The notes under the pieces: generated by a model | Told to the model about the DNA's origin: nothing | Databases searched by the model: none | What the model saw: the letters and a program-made list of their open reading frames with translations, nothing else | Made by a program: the position numbers and the translations under genes | Origin: Halichoerus grypus | Lineage: Eukaryota; Chordata; Mammalia; Carnivora; Phocidae | DNA: 64,000 bases | Assembly (NCBI RefSeq): GCF_964656455.1 | Contig: NC_135715.1 | Coordinates: forward strand, 80,330,414-80,394,413 | Direction: 5' to 3' | Shown here: piece after piece, positions 30,515 through 43,545 of the stretch | Numbering within the stretch: position 1 is the first letter of the stretch | Layout of the letters: every line of letters begins with the position of its first letter

Positions 30515-33500
30515 ACCTCTTTTTTTTTTTTTTACTTGTATTTTTTAGTTTTATTTAAATTCAAGTTAGCTAACATATAGTATATTGTCAGTTTGGGGGT
30601 AGAATTTATTGATTCATCAGTTGCATATAACACCCAGTGCTCATGACATCAAGGGCCATCCTTAATGCCCATCCACCAATTACCCCATCCCCCAACCCAC
30701 TTCCCCTCCAGCAACCCTCACTTTGTTCTCTGTAGTTAAGGATCTCTTATGGTTTGTCTCCCTCTCTGTTTTTAGCCTATTTTATTTTTCCTTCCCTCCC
30801 CTAAGTTCATCAGTTCTGTATCTTAAATTCCACATATGAGTGAAATCTTATGGTATTTGTCTTTCTCTGAATGACTTATTTCACTTAGCATAATACCCTC
30901 CAGTCCCATTCACAGTGTGGCAAGGGGCAAGATTTCCTTCTTGTTGATGGCTGAGTAATATCCATTGTGTATCTATACCAAGTCTTCTTGATCTATTCAT
31001 CAGTCGATGGACATCAGGGCTCTTTCCATAGTTTGGCTCTTGTGGACATTGGTGCAGTAACATTGGGGTGCATGTGCCCGTTCTAATCACTACGTTTATA
31101 TCCTTTGGATACATACTTAGTAGTGCAATTGCTGGGTCATAGGGTAGTTCTAGTTTTAAGTTTCTGAGGAACCTTCATACTATTCCGAGAGTGGCGGCAC
31201 CAGTTGACATTCCCACCTGCAGTGTAAGAGGGTTCCCCTTTCTCTGCATCCTCGCTAACATATGTTGTTTCCTGAGCTGTTCAGTTTAGCCATCTGACTG
31301 GTGTGAGGTGGTATCTCATTATGGTTTTGATTTGTATTACTCTGATGAAGAGCAATATTGAGCCTTTTTTTCATGTGTCTGTCAGCCATTTATGTGTTCT
31401 ATTGTAGATTTGTCTGTTCATGTCTTCTGGCAATTTCTTGATTGGATTTTTTGGGTTTTGGAGGTTGAGTTTGATGAGTTCTTCCTAGATTTTGGAGACT
31501 AGGCCTTTACTTGAGAGGTCAGTTGCAAATATCTTCTCCCATTGTGTAGGCTGCCTTTTAGTTTTGTTGATTGTTTCTTTTGCTGTGCAAAAGCTTTTTT
31601 TTCCTGAGGAAGTCCCAATGGTTCATGTTTGGTTTTGTTTCCCTTGCCTCTAGAGACATGTCTAGGAAGAAGTTGTTGTGGCCAAGGTCAAAGAGGTTGT
31701 TGCTTGTGTTCTCGTCTTTTTGATGGATTTTGATTTTGATGGATTCCTTCCTCATATTTAGGTCTTTTATGCATTTTGAGTTTATTTTTGTGTATGGTGT
31801 AAGAAAGTGGTCTGGGTTCGTTTTTTCTTTCTTTTTTTTTTTTTTTGCATGTGGCTGTCCAATTTTCCCAACACCATCTGTTGAAGAGACTGTCTTTTTT
31901 CTATTGGCTATTCCTTCCCCCTTTGTCAAAGATTAATTGACCATAGAGTTGTGGGTCCATTCCTGGGTTAGGTCGTGTATTGGAGAATAATAACTTGTTT
32001 TTTGAGGAACGCTTATATTGCTATATACTTCCCTCTTAGGACCGCCTTTGCTGTATCTGAAAGGCTCTGAGTTGTCCTGCTGTCATTTGCTTCCATGTAT
32101 TTTTTTAATTCTTCTTTAATTTCCTTGTTCTCCTTTCATTCTTCAGTAGGATGCTCTTTAACCTCCACGTATTTGTGGTCCTTCCATATTTTTTCTTGTG
32201 GTTAACTTCAAGATTCATACCACTGTGGTCTAAAAATATGCATGGTATGATGTCAATCTTTTTGTACTAGTGAGACCTAATTTCTCACCCAGTATGTGAT
32301 CTGTTCCGGGGAATGTTCCATGTACACTCCAGAAGTATGTGTTTTCTGCTGTTTTAGGAGGCAATGCTCTGAATATCTCTGTGCAGTCCCACTGGTCCAC
32401 TGTGTCATTCAAAGCCCTTGTTTCCTTGTTGATCTTCTGCTTAGATGATCTGTCCCTTGCTGTGAGTGGGGTTTTAAAGACCTCTACTAGTTTTGTATTA
32501 TTATCAGTGAGTTTCTTTAATTTTGTTATTCATTGGTGTATATATGTGGCTGCTCCCAACTTAGGGGCATAAATACTTATAATTGTTAGATCTTTTGGTT
32601 GGATAGACCCTTTTATTATGATATAGTATCTTTCTTTATCTCTTATAACAGGCTTTGGTTTAAAATCTGTTTTTTTCTGATGTATGAGGATGGCTCCTCC
32701 AGCTTTCTTTTCATGTCCATTAGTGTGATAAAGGATTCTCCATGCCCTCAATTTCAATCTGGATGTGTCTTTGGCTCTACAATGAGTCACTTGTGAGCAG
32801 CATATTGATAGGTCTTGTTTTTTTGTTGTTGTTGTTTTGTTTTGTTTTTTAATCCATGCTGATAGCCTGTGTCTTTTGATTGGAGCACTGAGTCCATTTA
32901 CATCAGAGTAAATTATTGAAAGGAATGAATTCAGTGCCATTGATTTACCTGCAAAGGTGCTGTTTCTCTAGATTGTCTCTGTTCCTTTCTGGATTTTTGT
33001 TACCTTTGGGCTCTCTCTCCACTCAAAGGATCCCCAAAAATATTTCTTTTGGGGTTGGTTTAGTGTTCATAATCCTTAACTTTTTGTTTGTCCTGGAAAT
33101 ACTTTATCTCTCCTTCTACTCTGAATGACACGCTCCCCGGATGAAGTGTTCTTGACTGCGTAAGTTTCCCATTAGCACATTGAATATATCATGCAGTGCT
33201 TTCTGGGCTGCCAGGTCTCCGTGGACAGGTGTGCTGCTGGACCTATGTATCTACCCTTGTCGGTTAAGGCCCTCTTGTCCTGAGCTGCTTTCAGGATTTT
33301 CTCTTTATCACTGAAATTTGAAAGCTTGACTATTATATGTCAAGATGGTGACACATTTTTATTGATTTTGAGAGGGGTTCTCTGTGCCTCCTGGACTTGA
33401 GTACATGTTTCCTTCCCCAGAGTTGGGAAGTCCTCAGCTCCAATTAGTTGAAATAAACCTTCTCCCCCTCTGTCCCTCTCCTCATCTTCTGGGACCCCTA

Positions 33501-35030
33501 TTATCCGGATATTTTTTCACTTTAGGGAAGTACTGAGTTCTCAAAATCTCCCTTTGTGATCCAATATTTTTCTTTCTCTCTTTTTCAGCTTCTTTATTTT
33601 CCATTATTTTATCTTCTATATTGGTGACTTACTCTTCTGCCTCTTTGCCATCCTTTTAATAGTCTTCGTTGGGGACTGAATCTCTGTAATAGCATTTTTA
33701 ATTTGGGCCTGTCTAGATTTTGGTTCTTTTATTTCTACAATGAGGGATTCTCTAATGTCTCCTACGATTTTTTTTAACCCATCTAGTATCTTTCTAATCA
33801 TTGTTTTAAATTCTAGTTCAGATATTTGACTTATATCCATAGTGATTAAATACCTGGTAGTGAGTACTACGTCCTGTTCTTTATTTTGGCGTGCATTTCT
33901 CCATCTCGTCATTGTGTCCAGAAAAGAATAGAAGAAAGAAAAAAAAATACAATGAAAGGAATCAAACAAACTAATAATAAAAAAGACGGAAAAATAAGAA
34001 AAAATACCTGAAAAAAATAAAACGTTAAAAAAAAAAATACAAAGAATGCTACTAGTGTTTCCCCTGGGAGCTGAAGCTTTGCACCCCTCTCTGATCGGTA
34101 AACATGACAGGACTGAATGGTTTGTGCTGGCCTTCAGGGGGAGGGCCCTGAGCACTGATCCTCAGGTGTACTTCAACTGGTGCAAATGCCCCTCTCCCAG
34201 CAGAGGCAGGCCTCAGTGTAAGCGGCTCTGGATTCCAGGATGTGGCGCTGTTTTACTCCCTGAAGGCTTGCGGCCCCAATGGGTGGGATGAATATGGCTG
34301 CACCCTGCTCCCTACCCAGGAGCTGAAAATTTGCCCCCCAGCTCTTCAGTGAGCCCTCACAGAAAAGCAGTCTGTCTTACCTCCCCGGTTTCTGTCAGAA
34401 CTCTGTGTTCACCTGCCAGTGACGAAGTGTTCCTATCTCAGGCCCGAGACCGAGTTCCAACTCCAGGTTCTATGGATTCCTGTGGCCCAGACCCACGCTG
34501 TACGTCCTGGGTGTTGGAGGGCTTGCCATGCTTCTGCTTTTTGCTGGACCCCTCCCAGGAAAGCCACCCCGCAACCGTGCTGGGATTCGTGGTTTAGGGC
34601 TACATAGAGCAGGAAGCCAGCACCTAGACTCGCGGCTTTCAGCCAGCCTTCCCGATCTGACGTCTGGGAACTCTGAAGCATTCAGGCCCCACCCGCTCTT
34701 CTTGTGACCCCCGGGATCCTGAGATCACGCTGTCACAGCGGGGACTCCACCCTGCTTCCCCACTTGAACACCTTTAAGCCAGGGTCATCCCCCACAGTAG
34801 GAGACTTCTATAAGTTTTAACTTGGCACTTCTTTGCTTATAAAACTTTGCAGTAGCCTCCTTAAGCCGGGTGCCTCCCCTCTGCTGTATCCTCAGCCATA
34901 TGCCCCTCACACTCATCCCCACCCGCGGCACTCGGGCTCGGAAGCTGCAGCAGGGGCCACAGCGGGAGCTGGGCCCAGTTCTTGCGCTGGTTCCGGATCT
35001 CGCTCTGGGGCTGGTGCTGTAGCTCCCAGA
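30515..35030 (-). mobile_element. Near full-length LINE-1, antisense, internally deleted
   Basis: From left to right it reads backwards. There is a poly-A tail (poly-T at 30,521-30,533), then the 3' UTR, and the ORF2 C-terminal region to about 31,975. An abrupt junction then leads to the early-ORF2 part, including an endonuclease-like block on the minus strand (32,530-32,940, beginning close to the ORF2 start). ORF1-related sequence follows (33,100-33,950, including a frame at 33,616-34,155). Last comes a GC-rich carnivore-type 5' UTR to about 35,030. Much of the reverse-transcriptase core is missing, so the copy cannot be autonomous. Frames also carry stops and shifts. Confidence 0.88.
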
Positions 35031-35269
35031 AAAGAAAGTATCATCAGCCTGATGGGCTTCCCAGGTCCCTTCTAAATAAAGGAAACTTTTTCCACCACTC
35101 AATGTTGTCTGAGTCCAAGAACCAATCACTGGGAGGTCTCCCCAGACTGCAGGCCATGGGGACAGGGATCTGGGACTACTCACTGCTCCCGGCCCAACCA
35201 CAGTCGATGGAGGCTTGCTCTGCGTGGCCCAAGCTGTTCCCTCCACAGGCCCATTAAGCCACCCCCTAT

Positions 35270-35380
35270 CCTCCTCACCCCCAGCATCTCTCTGGTTCTC
35301 CTTCTCCCTTCTGCCCCCTCCCCTCTGTTTGTGCTTTTTTCTCTCTCATAAATAAATAAAATCCCCCCAAAAAATAAAAG
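35270..35380 (+). mobile_element. SINEC 3' half, sense
   Basis: CT-rich sequence leading to CTCTCTCATAAATAAATAAAATC is the SINEC tail. The tRNA-like head is missing or too diverged to see. Confidence 0.6.
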
Positions 35381-35738
35381 ATTGAGCATGAAGGTGGACA
35401 TTTTGAGCCTTTTAGACCTGGCTAGGAACACTCTCCTGTATGTATATCTTTGTCATCTTCCCCCTTGTGCTCATGGCTGCAGAGGTACATGACCTCCCAG
35501 GGAGGGAGAAGGCCCACGGTGCAGGGACTCTGGGGTCCTGAATGACCACAGGAAGGCGCTCCATCTCCCATCTGAACAGCCACTCAGCGCTGTCATGTGG
35601 GGGAATCCATGGTGACATGCTACCGAAACTTGGGGAGATATTTGGTAATTCAGCATAACGAAATATACCTGCTAAATGTTGAAATCACCAAGTTAACTTC
35701 AATAGTTATCAGCCTAGTAGCTTTAAAAATGACCAAAG

Positions 35739-35850
35739 GGGCACCTGGCTTCCTCAGTCAGTAGGACACATGGCGCTGGATCTCGGGGTGGTGAGTTTGA
35801 GCCCCACATCGAACACAGAGTTTACTTAAAACACAAAACAAAACAAAAGG
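35739..35850 (+). mobile_element. SINEC fragment, sense
   Basis: GGGGCACCTGGCTTCCTCAG head, CTGGATCTCGGGGTGGTGAGTTTGAGCCCC and an A-rich AAACAAAACAAAA tail. Confidence 0.85.
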
Positions 35851-36904
35851 ACTTCCAAAGGACCCAAATCAATTAGGCTCCAACAATTGAGCTGGTCGGT
35901 GGTGGGATGGATCCTCTGGCCTGTTCATCAGCCGCTGTGCCCCGAGCACTCAGATGATGCAGGTGCTTCTCAGCCACCCGGGTTCCCCCTCTAGGAGCTC
36001 AGGGTCTAGAGGGAAGATGGACAAACATGAATGAAAAACGTGAATGAAAAGAGCAGTTGCTCCATAGGAAGAGAGCAGGGGCGACAACTGGGTCCCGAGC
36101 TCCGGCAGGTGAGGGGTCTGACAAGGCCGTGCTGAGGTGACATTGAGATTTCCTGAGGCAGGCCAAGGAGACACCCCAGCACAAATCCAAGTATATGCAG
36201 CCAGCAGAGGGCACCACGCTGCAGAGGAGTGGAGGCCCAAGCTGATGTTGCCAGAGTGGAGGTCAGAAAGGAGGCCAGGGTGGCTGGAGGAAGCTGAGGA
36301 GGAGAGCAGAGAGGGAGAGGAGGAGGGGCAGGGCCTGGGGCAGGTGGACAGTCTCAGTGCCCTGCTCCTAGTGCTGGGTCACACCACATCTCCCCACACT
36401 CGGTGGCTTCGCCCACAAACACTCACTGGGTCACAGTCTCCGGGGATCAGGACCCCAGCAGTGCTCAGCTGGGGGCTCCTACCAGAGCCTCTCAGGAGGT
36501 TGGGGCTGTTGACAACACCAAGGCAGGACCTGCTTCACTTAGAACCCGAGCTCACTTAGGGGTGTTGGCGGGATTCAGTCCATCTCGAAGGCCTGAGTTC
36601 TTCTGTCTGTTGTTGGCCCTCGGTGCTAGGCCATGTGCACATGCCTGTGTCATGGTTCCACATAGGGGCTTGTTTCCCAGTGTGGGGATCTGAGCGAGAA
36701 CACGGATCAGGGTCAGCACGGGGCCGGGCACGGAGCTTTTATAACCGATTCTCGGAAGGGGCTTTGGGTCATGTTGCCATGTTCTGTGGAATGGAAGTGA
36801 ATCACTACGTCCAGATCACACTCCAAGGGAGGGGGTTACACAAGGATGTGTACACAGGAGTTGGGGATCGGCGGGAGCCACTGAGGGGAGAAGGGGAAGA
36901 CCCC
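35851..36904. other. Unique GC-rich DNA
   Basis: A GGAGGAGGGGCAGGGCC purine-rich stretch lies near 36,295-36,345. Frames of 96-140 codons on both strands have no recognisable domain. I see no gene. Confidence 0.45.
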
Positions 36905-36965
36905 TGCCGGGTCAGTGCCTTGCCCAGAATCACAGACTGGTAAGAAGGCTGAACCAGACATTCAC
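36905..36965 (-). mobile_element. MIR fragment, antisense
   Basis: CAGTGCCTTGCCCAGAATCACAGACTGGTAAGAAGGCTGAACC follows the MIR phrase ACTTGCCCAAGGTCACACAGCTAGTAAGTGGCAGAGCC in reverse. Its GTAAG is repeat-derived, not a splice donor. Confidence 0.6.
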
Positions 36966-37575
36966 TGGGGGCTTTGGAAGAAGTCATGTTGAAGTAAGTG
37001 GCTACAGAGAGGGAGATGGTGTGGGGGTGAGGGTGAGCATTGATATCCTACAGGAGGCATTCCAGCACGTTCTTGTCTGAGGAGGAACGAGGTCATGGCA
37101 ACCCACTGAGTGGCCCCCCATTCACATCACACCCATTGGAAAGGAGGTAATGGCTCACAGCACAGGACAGGCAGACTCTAGGGGTAAGGGTGGATTCTGA
37201 CCTTCAAGGGCCAAGGCTCCAACCCCTCCTTTACGGTTTGCTTTGGAAATTGAAAGGCCTAAGATCTTGGGAAGCTATTGCCCATCCCTCTGTAGGTGGG
37301 GCTGTCATCTTCAGGGCCTCCAGGATGTGAGCCCTGGTGTACACACATATGCACACATGAGCAAGTGTGCATGTGCTCACACACACACACACACACACAC
37401 ATACACACACACCAGTAGGGACTGTGGGGTGGAATCTGACCAGTAGCGGACTCAGAGAAGGTGAGAAGAGGAAGAAAATGTGGTTGGAGGTATTTCCTAC
37501 ATGAGACACCACTCCTCCAATTTCATAGATATCATCCCACATATGCTTGTGGACGTCTGGAGGAAGTACATGCCT
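36920..37575 (-). repeat. Block B', inverted partner of 47,910-48,610
   Basis: Reading the minus strand gives the same sequence as 47,910-48,610. Shared anchors are GCATGTACTTCCTCCAGAC, AATTTCATAGATAT, GAATCTGACCAG/GATCTGACCAG and GGCATTCCAGCA/GGAATGCC. It abuts arm B directly, so part of the arm-B side is present three times in the window. Confidence 0.85.
37376..37412. repeat. (CA)n microsatellite
   Basis: An uninterrupted (AC)10-type run followed by ATACACACACACC. The counterpart in the 48.1-kb block is a diverged GTGTGT stretch without the long run. Confidence 0.95.
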
Positions 37576-38523
37576 TCCTCCTTTCCAAGGATGTGCTCAG
37601 AGGTGTTGATTGGATAGGAAAATAGCTGCCTCCTTTCTGCCATCCACTCAGTGTCCCCATACCCTGGACCCACTGGAAGTGGTATTGTCTGTTATGCCAG
37701 AGTTGTAGTGGCCTGAAAATAGTCCTTTTATTTTCAGGGGGATGGAAAACGTTCTGGAGAAAAGACTTTATTAGGTTTTAAAGTTTTGTTTAAAAATGCC
37801 CAAACATTACTCATTTGGGTCTCTTTTTATACCACAATTAAAAGGATCCCCCCCTGCACTATGCAATGAGACAGAGGTCCTGTATGGACAATAATTTTGC
37901 ATCCTTACACAGAATTACATACACAGGGGGGAAAGCAAGATGCTTCATCAGTAAGTCCATAGCAGCGCTATGACAATAGTGCAGGCAGACAGTCCTTCCA
38001 TCTGCCTCCCTTTTAAAGTATCCCCCTGACCTCCTGGAAGACATGGGGCACTGATGTCCCACCTCTTCCCAGTATATTGGTTTCCCATGTGCAAAAGTAA
38101 ATGCAGCCTCACGAGTCTGTATAAGTGGCGGTACCAGCAGCTACCTTTCTCCTAATAGTGATACCTTGCATATTTAGAGCTCTGCTCTGTTGTAGAGCTA
38201 AAGAAAATCAGCTAAAGGAGATTTGGATTGTTTAGACTGCCATTGCCCAATGTGAATTTGGGACCTTTTGTGTCTGAAGATGAAGGCAGTGATTGTGTTT
38301 GGTGGGTGGTGACTGGGTTCATGGAAATATAAAGAAGGGAACACTGTGTTTTACGACGTGTGACCCAAGGATTTAAGTACATGGTGTCTTTCTATTGTTG
38401 GCACCAAATATGTTGAGCAAGTTCTATTAGATTCATTATATTAAAAAATGTCACCTTTTTGTATATGGATTATAGGATTTGCATTTTTCCTCTTCCTTTA
38501 AACTACTCAGTAAAAGTACTATT

Positions 38524-38640
38524 TAGGGGATCCTGGCTGACTCAGTCTACAGAGAATGTGATTCTTGATCGTGGGGGTTGGGAGTTCAAGCCCCATGTCA
38601 GGTGTAGAGTTTACATTTAAAAAAAAAGAGTTTACTTAAT
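38524..38640 (+). mobile_element. SINEC fragment, sense
   Basis: GGGGATCCTGGCTGACTCAG, then GTGATTCTTGATCGTGGGGGTTGGGAGTTCAAGCCCC and poly-A (38,618-38,627). Confidence 0.85.
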
Positions 38641-38664
38641 ACTCAAAAAATTTTAAAAAGAGGG

Positions 38665-38790
38665 TGGGCCCCTGGATGGTTCAGTTGGTTAAGCATCTGA
38701 CTCTTGATCTCTGCTCAGGTCTTGATCTCAGGGTTAAGCCCTGCATTGAGCTCCATGCTGGGGGTACAGCATACTTAAAAAAAAAGTTTG
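38665..38790 (+). mobile_element. SINEC fragment, sense
   Basis: GGTGGGCCCCTGGATGGTTCAG, CTGACTCTTGATCTCTGCTCAGG and CAGGGTTAAGCCCTGCATTGAGCTCC, then an A-run at 38,778-38,786. It lies immediately after another SINE. Confidence 0.85.
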
Positions 38791-41325
38791 CTTTTTAAAA
38801 AAACTATACTCCTCATATTTCAATATAATTTATTGGCTATATTACTTTTTGTTATGTTTTCTATTTCACTTGCTATTATATTTGCTTACTGACAGAATTT
38901 TTATGACTCTATGATAGCATATTCAGAGAATTGCATTGATGTTGAACATTTCTTAGAGACTAGAAGCCCATAAAGTCCATTAAGAAGCAAATGGACTAGA
39001 ATAGAACTTACCAGAACCTGAAAAGTATGCATTTGAATTCTTTGTGGAAAGATTTGTGAGTGGTCTTTTCATTATGAACAAGGAATATTTGTTTTAAAAG
39101 AATACTAAAAACAATGGGATAACAATTGGGATCACATTTGCAAGTCATATTTAACTTACATGCTAGAAGATCATTGGTGTCTTTCTCCCCATCCTTGCCC
39201 CTTAAAGCAGTAGACCAGTACTTGTCTGTGTGGAGTTTAGCTATGTGAATTCCACATAAGAGGCATTCCATTTTGCATCTGCCCAACATGTTCTGCCAGC
39301 TGATTATATCTTACTGTTGTAGCAGTGCTATCTTGGTTAAATGACTTTGAGAGTGTGAAATGTTTGGATAGTACCCTGGCAGTTTGTTTCATGATATAAA
39401 GGTTTGATTTAACACTTTTCAGTTTTTAGAAAATCCAAAAGTGTGTGAAATCTGTTGGATCCATTATATCGGGAGTGGCATATAAGGTTGAATAAGAACT
39501 TGCTGTGATTTTGGTGGAGAAATGTTTGTCTGGGCTGACAAATGTGATGTAAGTGAAAAAGTCATCCTGGAAGCCTTTCATATCTGACTTGGGGTTATTC
39601 CACTAGGGAGCCTCATTTGATTCTAAACTCACACATAATTTTCTCTACTATCTACTTTGCAATAATAAAAACTGTCGATGTGGTCTTGGGTTTACTTGTA
39701 GGCCAAAGCCCTGGGATTGAGCCGCCAATTCCTTTTGTATGTGCCCCCTTGGCTTCATTACCAGCTAAAGTTACCAAGAGGCTACTGGGTCTGGATCTCT
39801 AGTTCCTGTCTCTCTCTTGAGAAACAGGCACATCCTACTTAGATATCACAAATCTAGGAGAGTCACTGTGCCTCAGTTTACACTTAATTATGTATCCCAC
39901 CCTCTATACACTCCCTCCTGGGTTTCCCAATAAAGGCACAGATACCAAACCCTGCCAGATACCACCCTTTTGCTACTTGAGCTTGACATCCATGATCTTT
40001 CTATTTTCTCTATTCTTTAATATCTCCTTACTGGTTCTTCTAATTTCCATCCCCTTATAAAATAAAATTTAGCAGCCTTTGGAAAAAAATCTACAACTTT
40101 TTCTGGGTGAGTATCAAGTTCATTGCTCCTTACTGCTCTAGAATATTCTGAAGTGTGAGAGTTCTTTAAATTGTACACACCAGGGCCCCCATTCACCTTT
40201 TTCTGTGTGTGTCTCGTCCCTTAGAGTTCTGCAGGGTGGTCTCTCTGGGTATTCTTCACTTCCTATTTGAGAACTAGGCGGGCCCAAGCCCTCTGGGTCT
40301 TTGGCCTGTGTCCTCATCTCATTGTGCCTCTCTTCTCTTGTCTCTGTTAGGGAAATCATAAGAAACAGAAATTTACGCCCACCCTAGCGTTATGGTTCTG
40401 AGGAGCAGGTAAGAAAATTGTTTCTCTCTAGCATGTTCCTCTTCAGGGTGACACATTTGCTGGCCAGCTCTCATCTCTTCTTATGAGATGGGGCCTTTGC
40501 CTGCCTCCCTGTCTCTCATTTCCTGCCCCTCTCCATAGCCATCTGTGAATGTCAGCTTCTGACATTTCTTTGCCCAAATGGTGGTTGCTAACTGCTCCCC
40601 CAGAGGACCATGAGATGAGTAAATAAAGAGAAAAAAGTAGGGTTACCAATGAAATCCAAAAGGTTGGGTGCTTCTTCAGAGGAAAGATGAACAACCCATC
40701 ACCTGGCCCATTCTCTGTTGAGGCAGGAGGTATTTTGGGGGATGGGAGAGCAAACCAAGGCTGCCCTTTCCCATATGGTACCCCAGGCCTTGGACTGCAG
40801 AGTTTTCTCCGTGTTTCTTCATGTTGCTTTGTGCAAACATCAGTAGCCTTGGCAATGGAAATGTCCACTGGCTTCGCTTACCAGACCTCACTCCTCTGGG
40901 AGACTTCAGGGCCAAGACCTGCCACTGCTCCCTCCTAATGACCATTTTCATCTGCAGAGTGAACTCTGCAGGAGAAGCTGTGCAGTCAACAGGAGAATGG
41001 GTGTCCAGAGGAAGTAGAGAAGTTTTGCTCATGGATCATTGCCATGGGTCTTCTAAGTACTTCCTTTCAGTGACTGCTTCCGAATGCCCAATCAACTTCA
41101 GCTCTGTTGATGAAAGAAGGAGAATTCACTTCAATCTATGAGGCAGGTTATAGTCAAAATAGCGACTGTGGTGCGTGGCTGCCCAGTCACTCGATAATTT
41201 AAAACCAACAGGTAATGCAGGCAATTCTCCCCTCAGCCACTCACCAGCTCAGTATGTCTGTTCCTTTGCTTTCCTTTTTGACTAGGATATATTCAAGTAT
41301 ATTTGCCAAATTTACATTCTTTCCT
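38791..41325. other. Arm B sequence, no gene recognised
   Basis: From 40.25 to 41.3 kb it pairs with 18.2-19.2 kb. The 38.8-40.2 kb stretch has no visible partner in arm A and could be inserted or lost sequence. Minus frames at 40,443-40,868 and 40,676-41,032 mirror arm A frames but overlap each other and show no domain. Confidence 0.5.
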
Positions 41326-41455
41326 TTTTTTGTTAGTTGATTTTATTTTTTTCCTTTTTTTATTTAAATTCAGTTAGCCAACATATAGTACATCATTAGT
41401 TTTTGATATAATATTCAATTATTCATTAATTGCTCATCACATCATGTGCCCTCCT
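41326..41455 (-). mobile_element. Short LINE-1 3' UTR insertion in arm B
   Basis: T-rich leader, then TATTTAAATTCAGTTAGCCAACATATAGTACATC and CATCACATCATGTGCCCTCC, is the antisense L1 3' UTR. The matching place in arm A (about 18,190-18,205, CTCTTAAGAAAGGAG) has no such insert. Confidence 0.8.
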
Positions 41456-42106
41456 TAAGAGGTGGCCTTCTTGACAGTTGTCTAGCCTGTTTTCATCAGT
41501 GATAATTTTAACATGGCTCTGAGCTTGTTGACTTTGCTGGTCATAGACATTCCTTCAGAAGCAGTACCTCAGGGCAAGAGATTTGTTCCCAGTGGGCTGC
41601 AGTGTTCCACCTGGCAGTTTTCCTCCACAAGGCAATCCAGAGACAGAATCACAGATGCAGTTGCGTCTTCATCTGATGAAGTCTGTGAAAGTCATGTCAG
41701 TCTCAACAACCCCCATTTGATATTCACAGTAGACCAGTCAGTAAAATGAGCAATGGTAGAAATAACCAACCCTGCCTCTCTGCAGAGCTTCATAAACTTA
41801 TTAATCTTTCCCATCTCCTCCATGGATGTTGCATGGCCTCTGGTTTAGTCTGAGGGAGGGCATGGTTCCAAGGGCCTCTCTTTGTTCTTCTCTTCCCTAA
41901 TAACCATCATTCCAAGGTTCAGAAACCAAACTGGGAATTCCACCAGGTGCTAATGTATGTATTTCCACTCCACATTCTGGAACCAGGGAAATGAGCACAG
42001 GATGAATCTGTAGTCTCAGTGAACAAATTGTTAAATGTAGGACAAGGATTCTTCTATTTTCACACCTCTCAAAACTCCCACTCCAATTGTTGGGCAGGCC
42101 ATTTAA

Positions 42107-42323
42107 CAGTTCTGGTCTTTGAGGGGCACCTGGGTGGCTCAGTTGGTCATGCCTTCAGCTCAGGTCATGATCTCGGAGTCCTGGGATGGAGCTCCACGTC
42201 GGGCTCCCCACTCAGTGGGGAGTCTGCTTCTCCCTCTCCCTCTGTGCTCTCTTGCTCTGACTCTTGCTCTCTCTCAAGTAAATAAATAAAATCTTTAAAA
42301 AAAAAAACCAGTTTTGGCCTTTG
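42107..42323 (+). mobile_element. SINEC inserted in arm B after duplication
   Basis: SINE body 42,122-42,308, with a GAGGGGCACCTGGGTGGCTC head and an AAATAAATAAAATC tail. It is flanked by CAGTTCTGGTCTTTG (42,107) and CAGTTTTGGCCTTTG (42,309). Arm A retains the unfilled site at 17,521-17,545 on the opposite strand. Confidence 0.95.
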
Positions 42324-43319
42324 GGCAGCAGCATATGTTCAGAATCATTCTATATAAGTTCCCAGAAAATGTAGTGTTTCCCTTTTTCCCTGAGTTGGTC
42401 CCACTGGTAAATGTCTGTACCTTTGTGGACAATTGGGGAAAGCTGGGGGTGGGGGATGCATGGCACAAATCTGGAAGTCTATGGGGCCATTCCTTCAAAG
42501 AGCTCCAGTCTCCCCCTGAGTCATGGGGCTCAGAGGCCCACACTGGGCTCACAGCTGGGGAAGAGACTGTGACTCTTCACTGTAGTAACTACTGTATCTA
42601 GATATTTATTTTTCTGGTACACTGCCCAACAATTTCAATTTGGACAGACCTGATCAACTATCCAACAGCACACACCCCTGAGGGTCACATCCTCTGGTTA
42701 CCATTCTGTCCCTGTGGCTTACTGGGTGACTGCATACACCTTGTTTCTGCTGGTTGAAGCATCCTCTCCTGCCACTCTTCACCTCCCATCTTCTCCTGCA
42801 GTGTAGGACAGCTCCCACAGAGCTCCTCGAGGACACTGGTACCTCCTGTACCCATGCCTCTGTAAGTGTGTTGATGAAGGTAGTGTACTGATTGCTGCGT
42901 CTTTCAGCAAGCTTGATTAGGGATGGCTGAGCACATTGCACATCACAGAACCATTTCGACATTCCTGATTCTTATGCTTCCTGACTTCTTCCTGCCTTCT
43001 TCAACAGTATACTAAGGAAATCCCAGCATTTTGGACCTTATTGACCCAATATAGAGTCCAGAATACCAACACCACATGCAAGTGGTGTGGGCAGTCCTTT
43101 AAATCCCAAATCTTAACTGAGCATATTCATATAAATGAATTTAGTTCAATTAATATCTTTCCTTTGTCCCTTTGGGCTACAATTCTCAGATCTGATTCCC
43201 ACCTACACCACTCAGACTTTTTCCAACACAGATGGGCTAGGTCTTGTAAGCTGTCAGTGTATGGTCTCTCCTCCATGGAAGGCCTTGGAACTTTCAAATT
43301 GGCTATTTTAAATTTTTTT

Positions 43320-43545
43320 CTTTATTTTCTTAATTTTTTTGTGTGAAAGATAGAAAGAGAGCAAGTATGAGTGGTGGCAGGAGTGAGTGAAAGGACAGAG
43401 GAGGAGTGAGAATCCCAAGTAGGCTCCTCAGTCAGCATGTAGCCCAATGCTGGGCTTGATATCATGACCCTGAGATCATGACCTGAGCCAAAATCGAGAG
43501 TCGGACAGATGCTCAATCGACTGACCACCCAAGTGCATTTAAAAT
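43320..43545 (-). mobile_element. SINEC copy, antisense, shared with arm A
   Basis: Reversed CT-rich and GCTGGGCTTGATATCATGACCCTGAGATCATGACCTGAGCC sequence. It occupies the site corresponding to 16,301-16,520. Confidence 0.85.

Noticed and set aside
36925..36955. Splice-donor-like CTG|GTAAGA at 36.94 kb
   Set aside because: It lies in an antisense MIR core, where CAGCTAGTAAG is part of the element.
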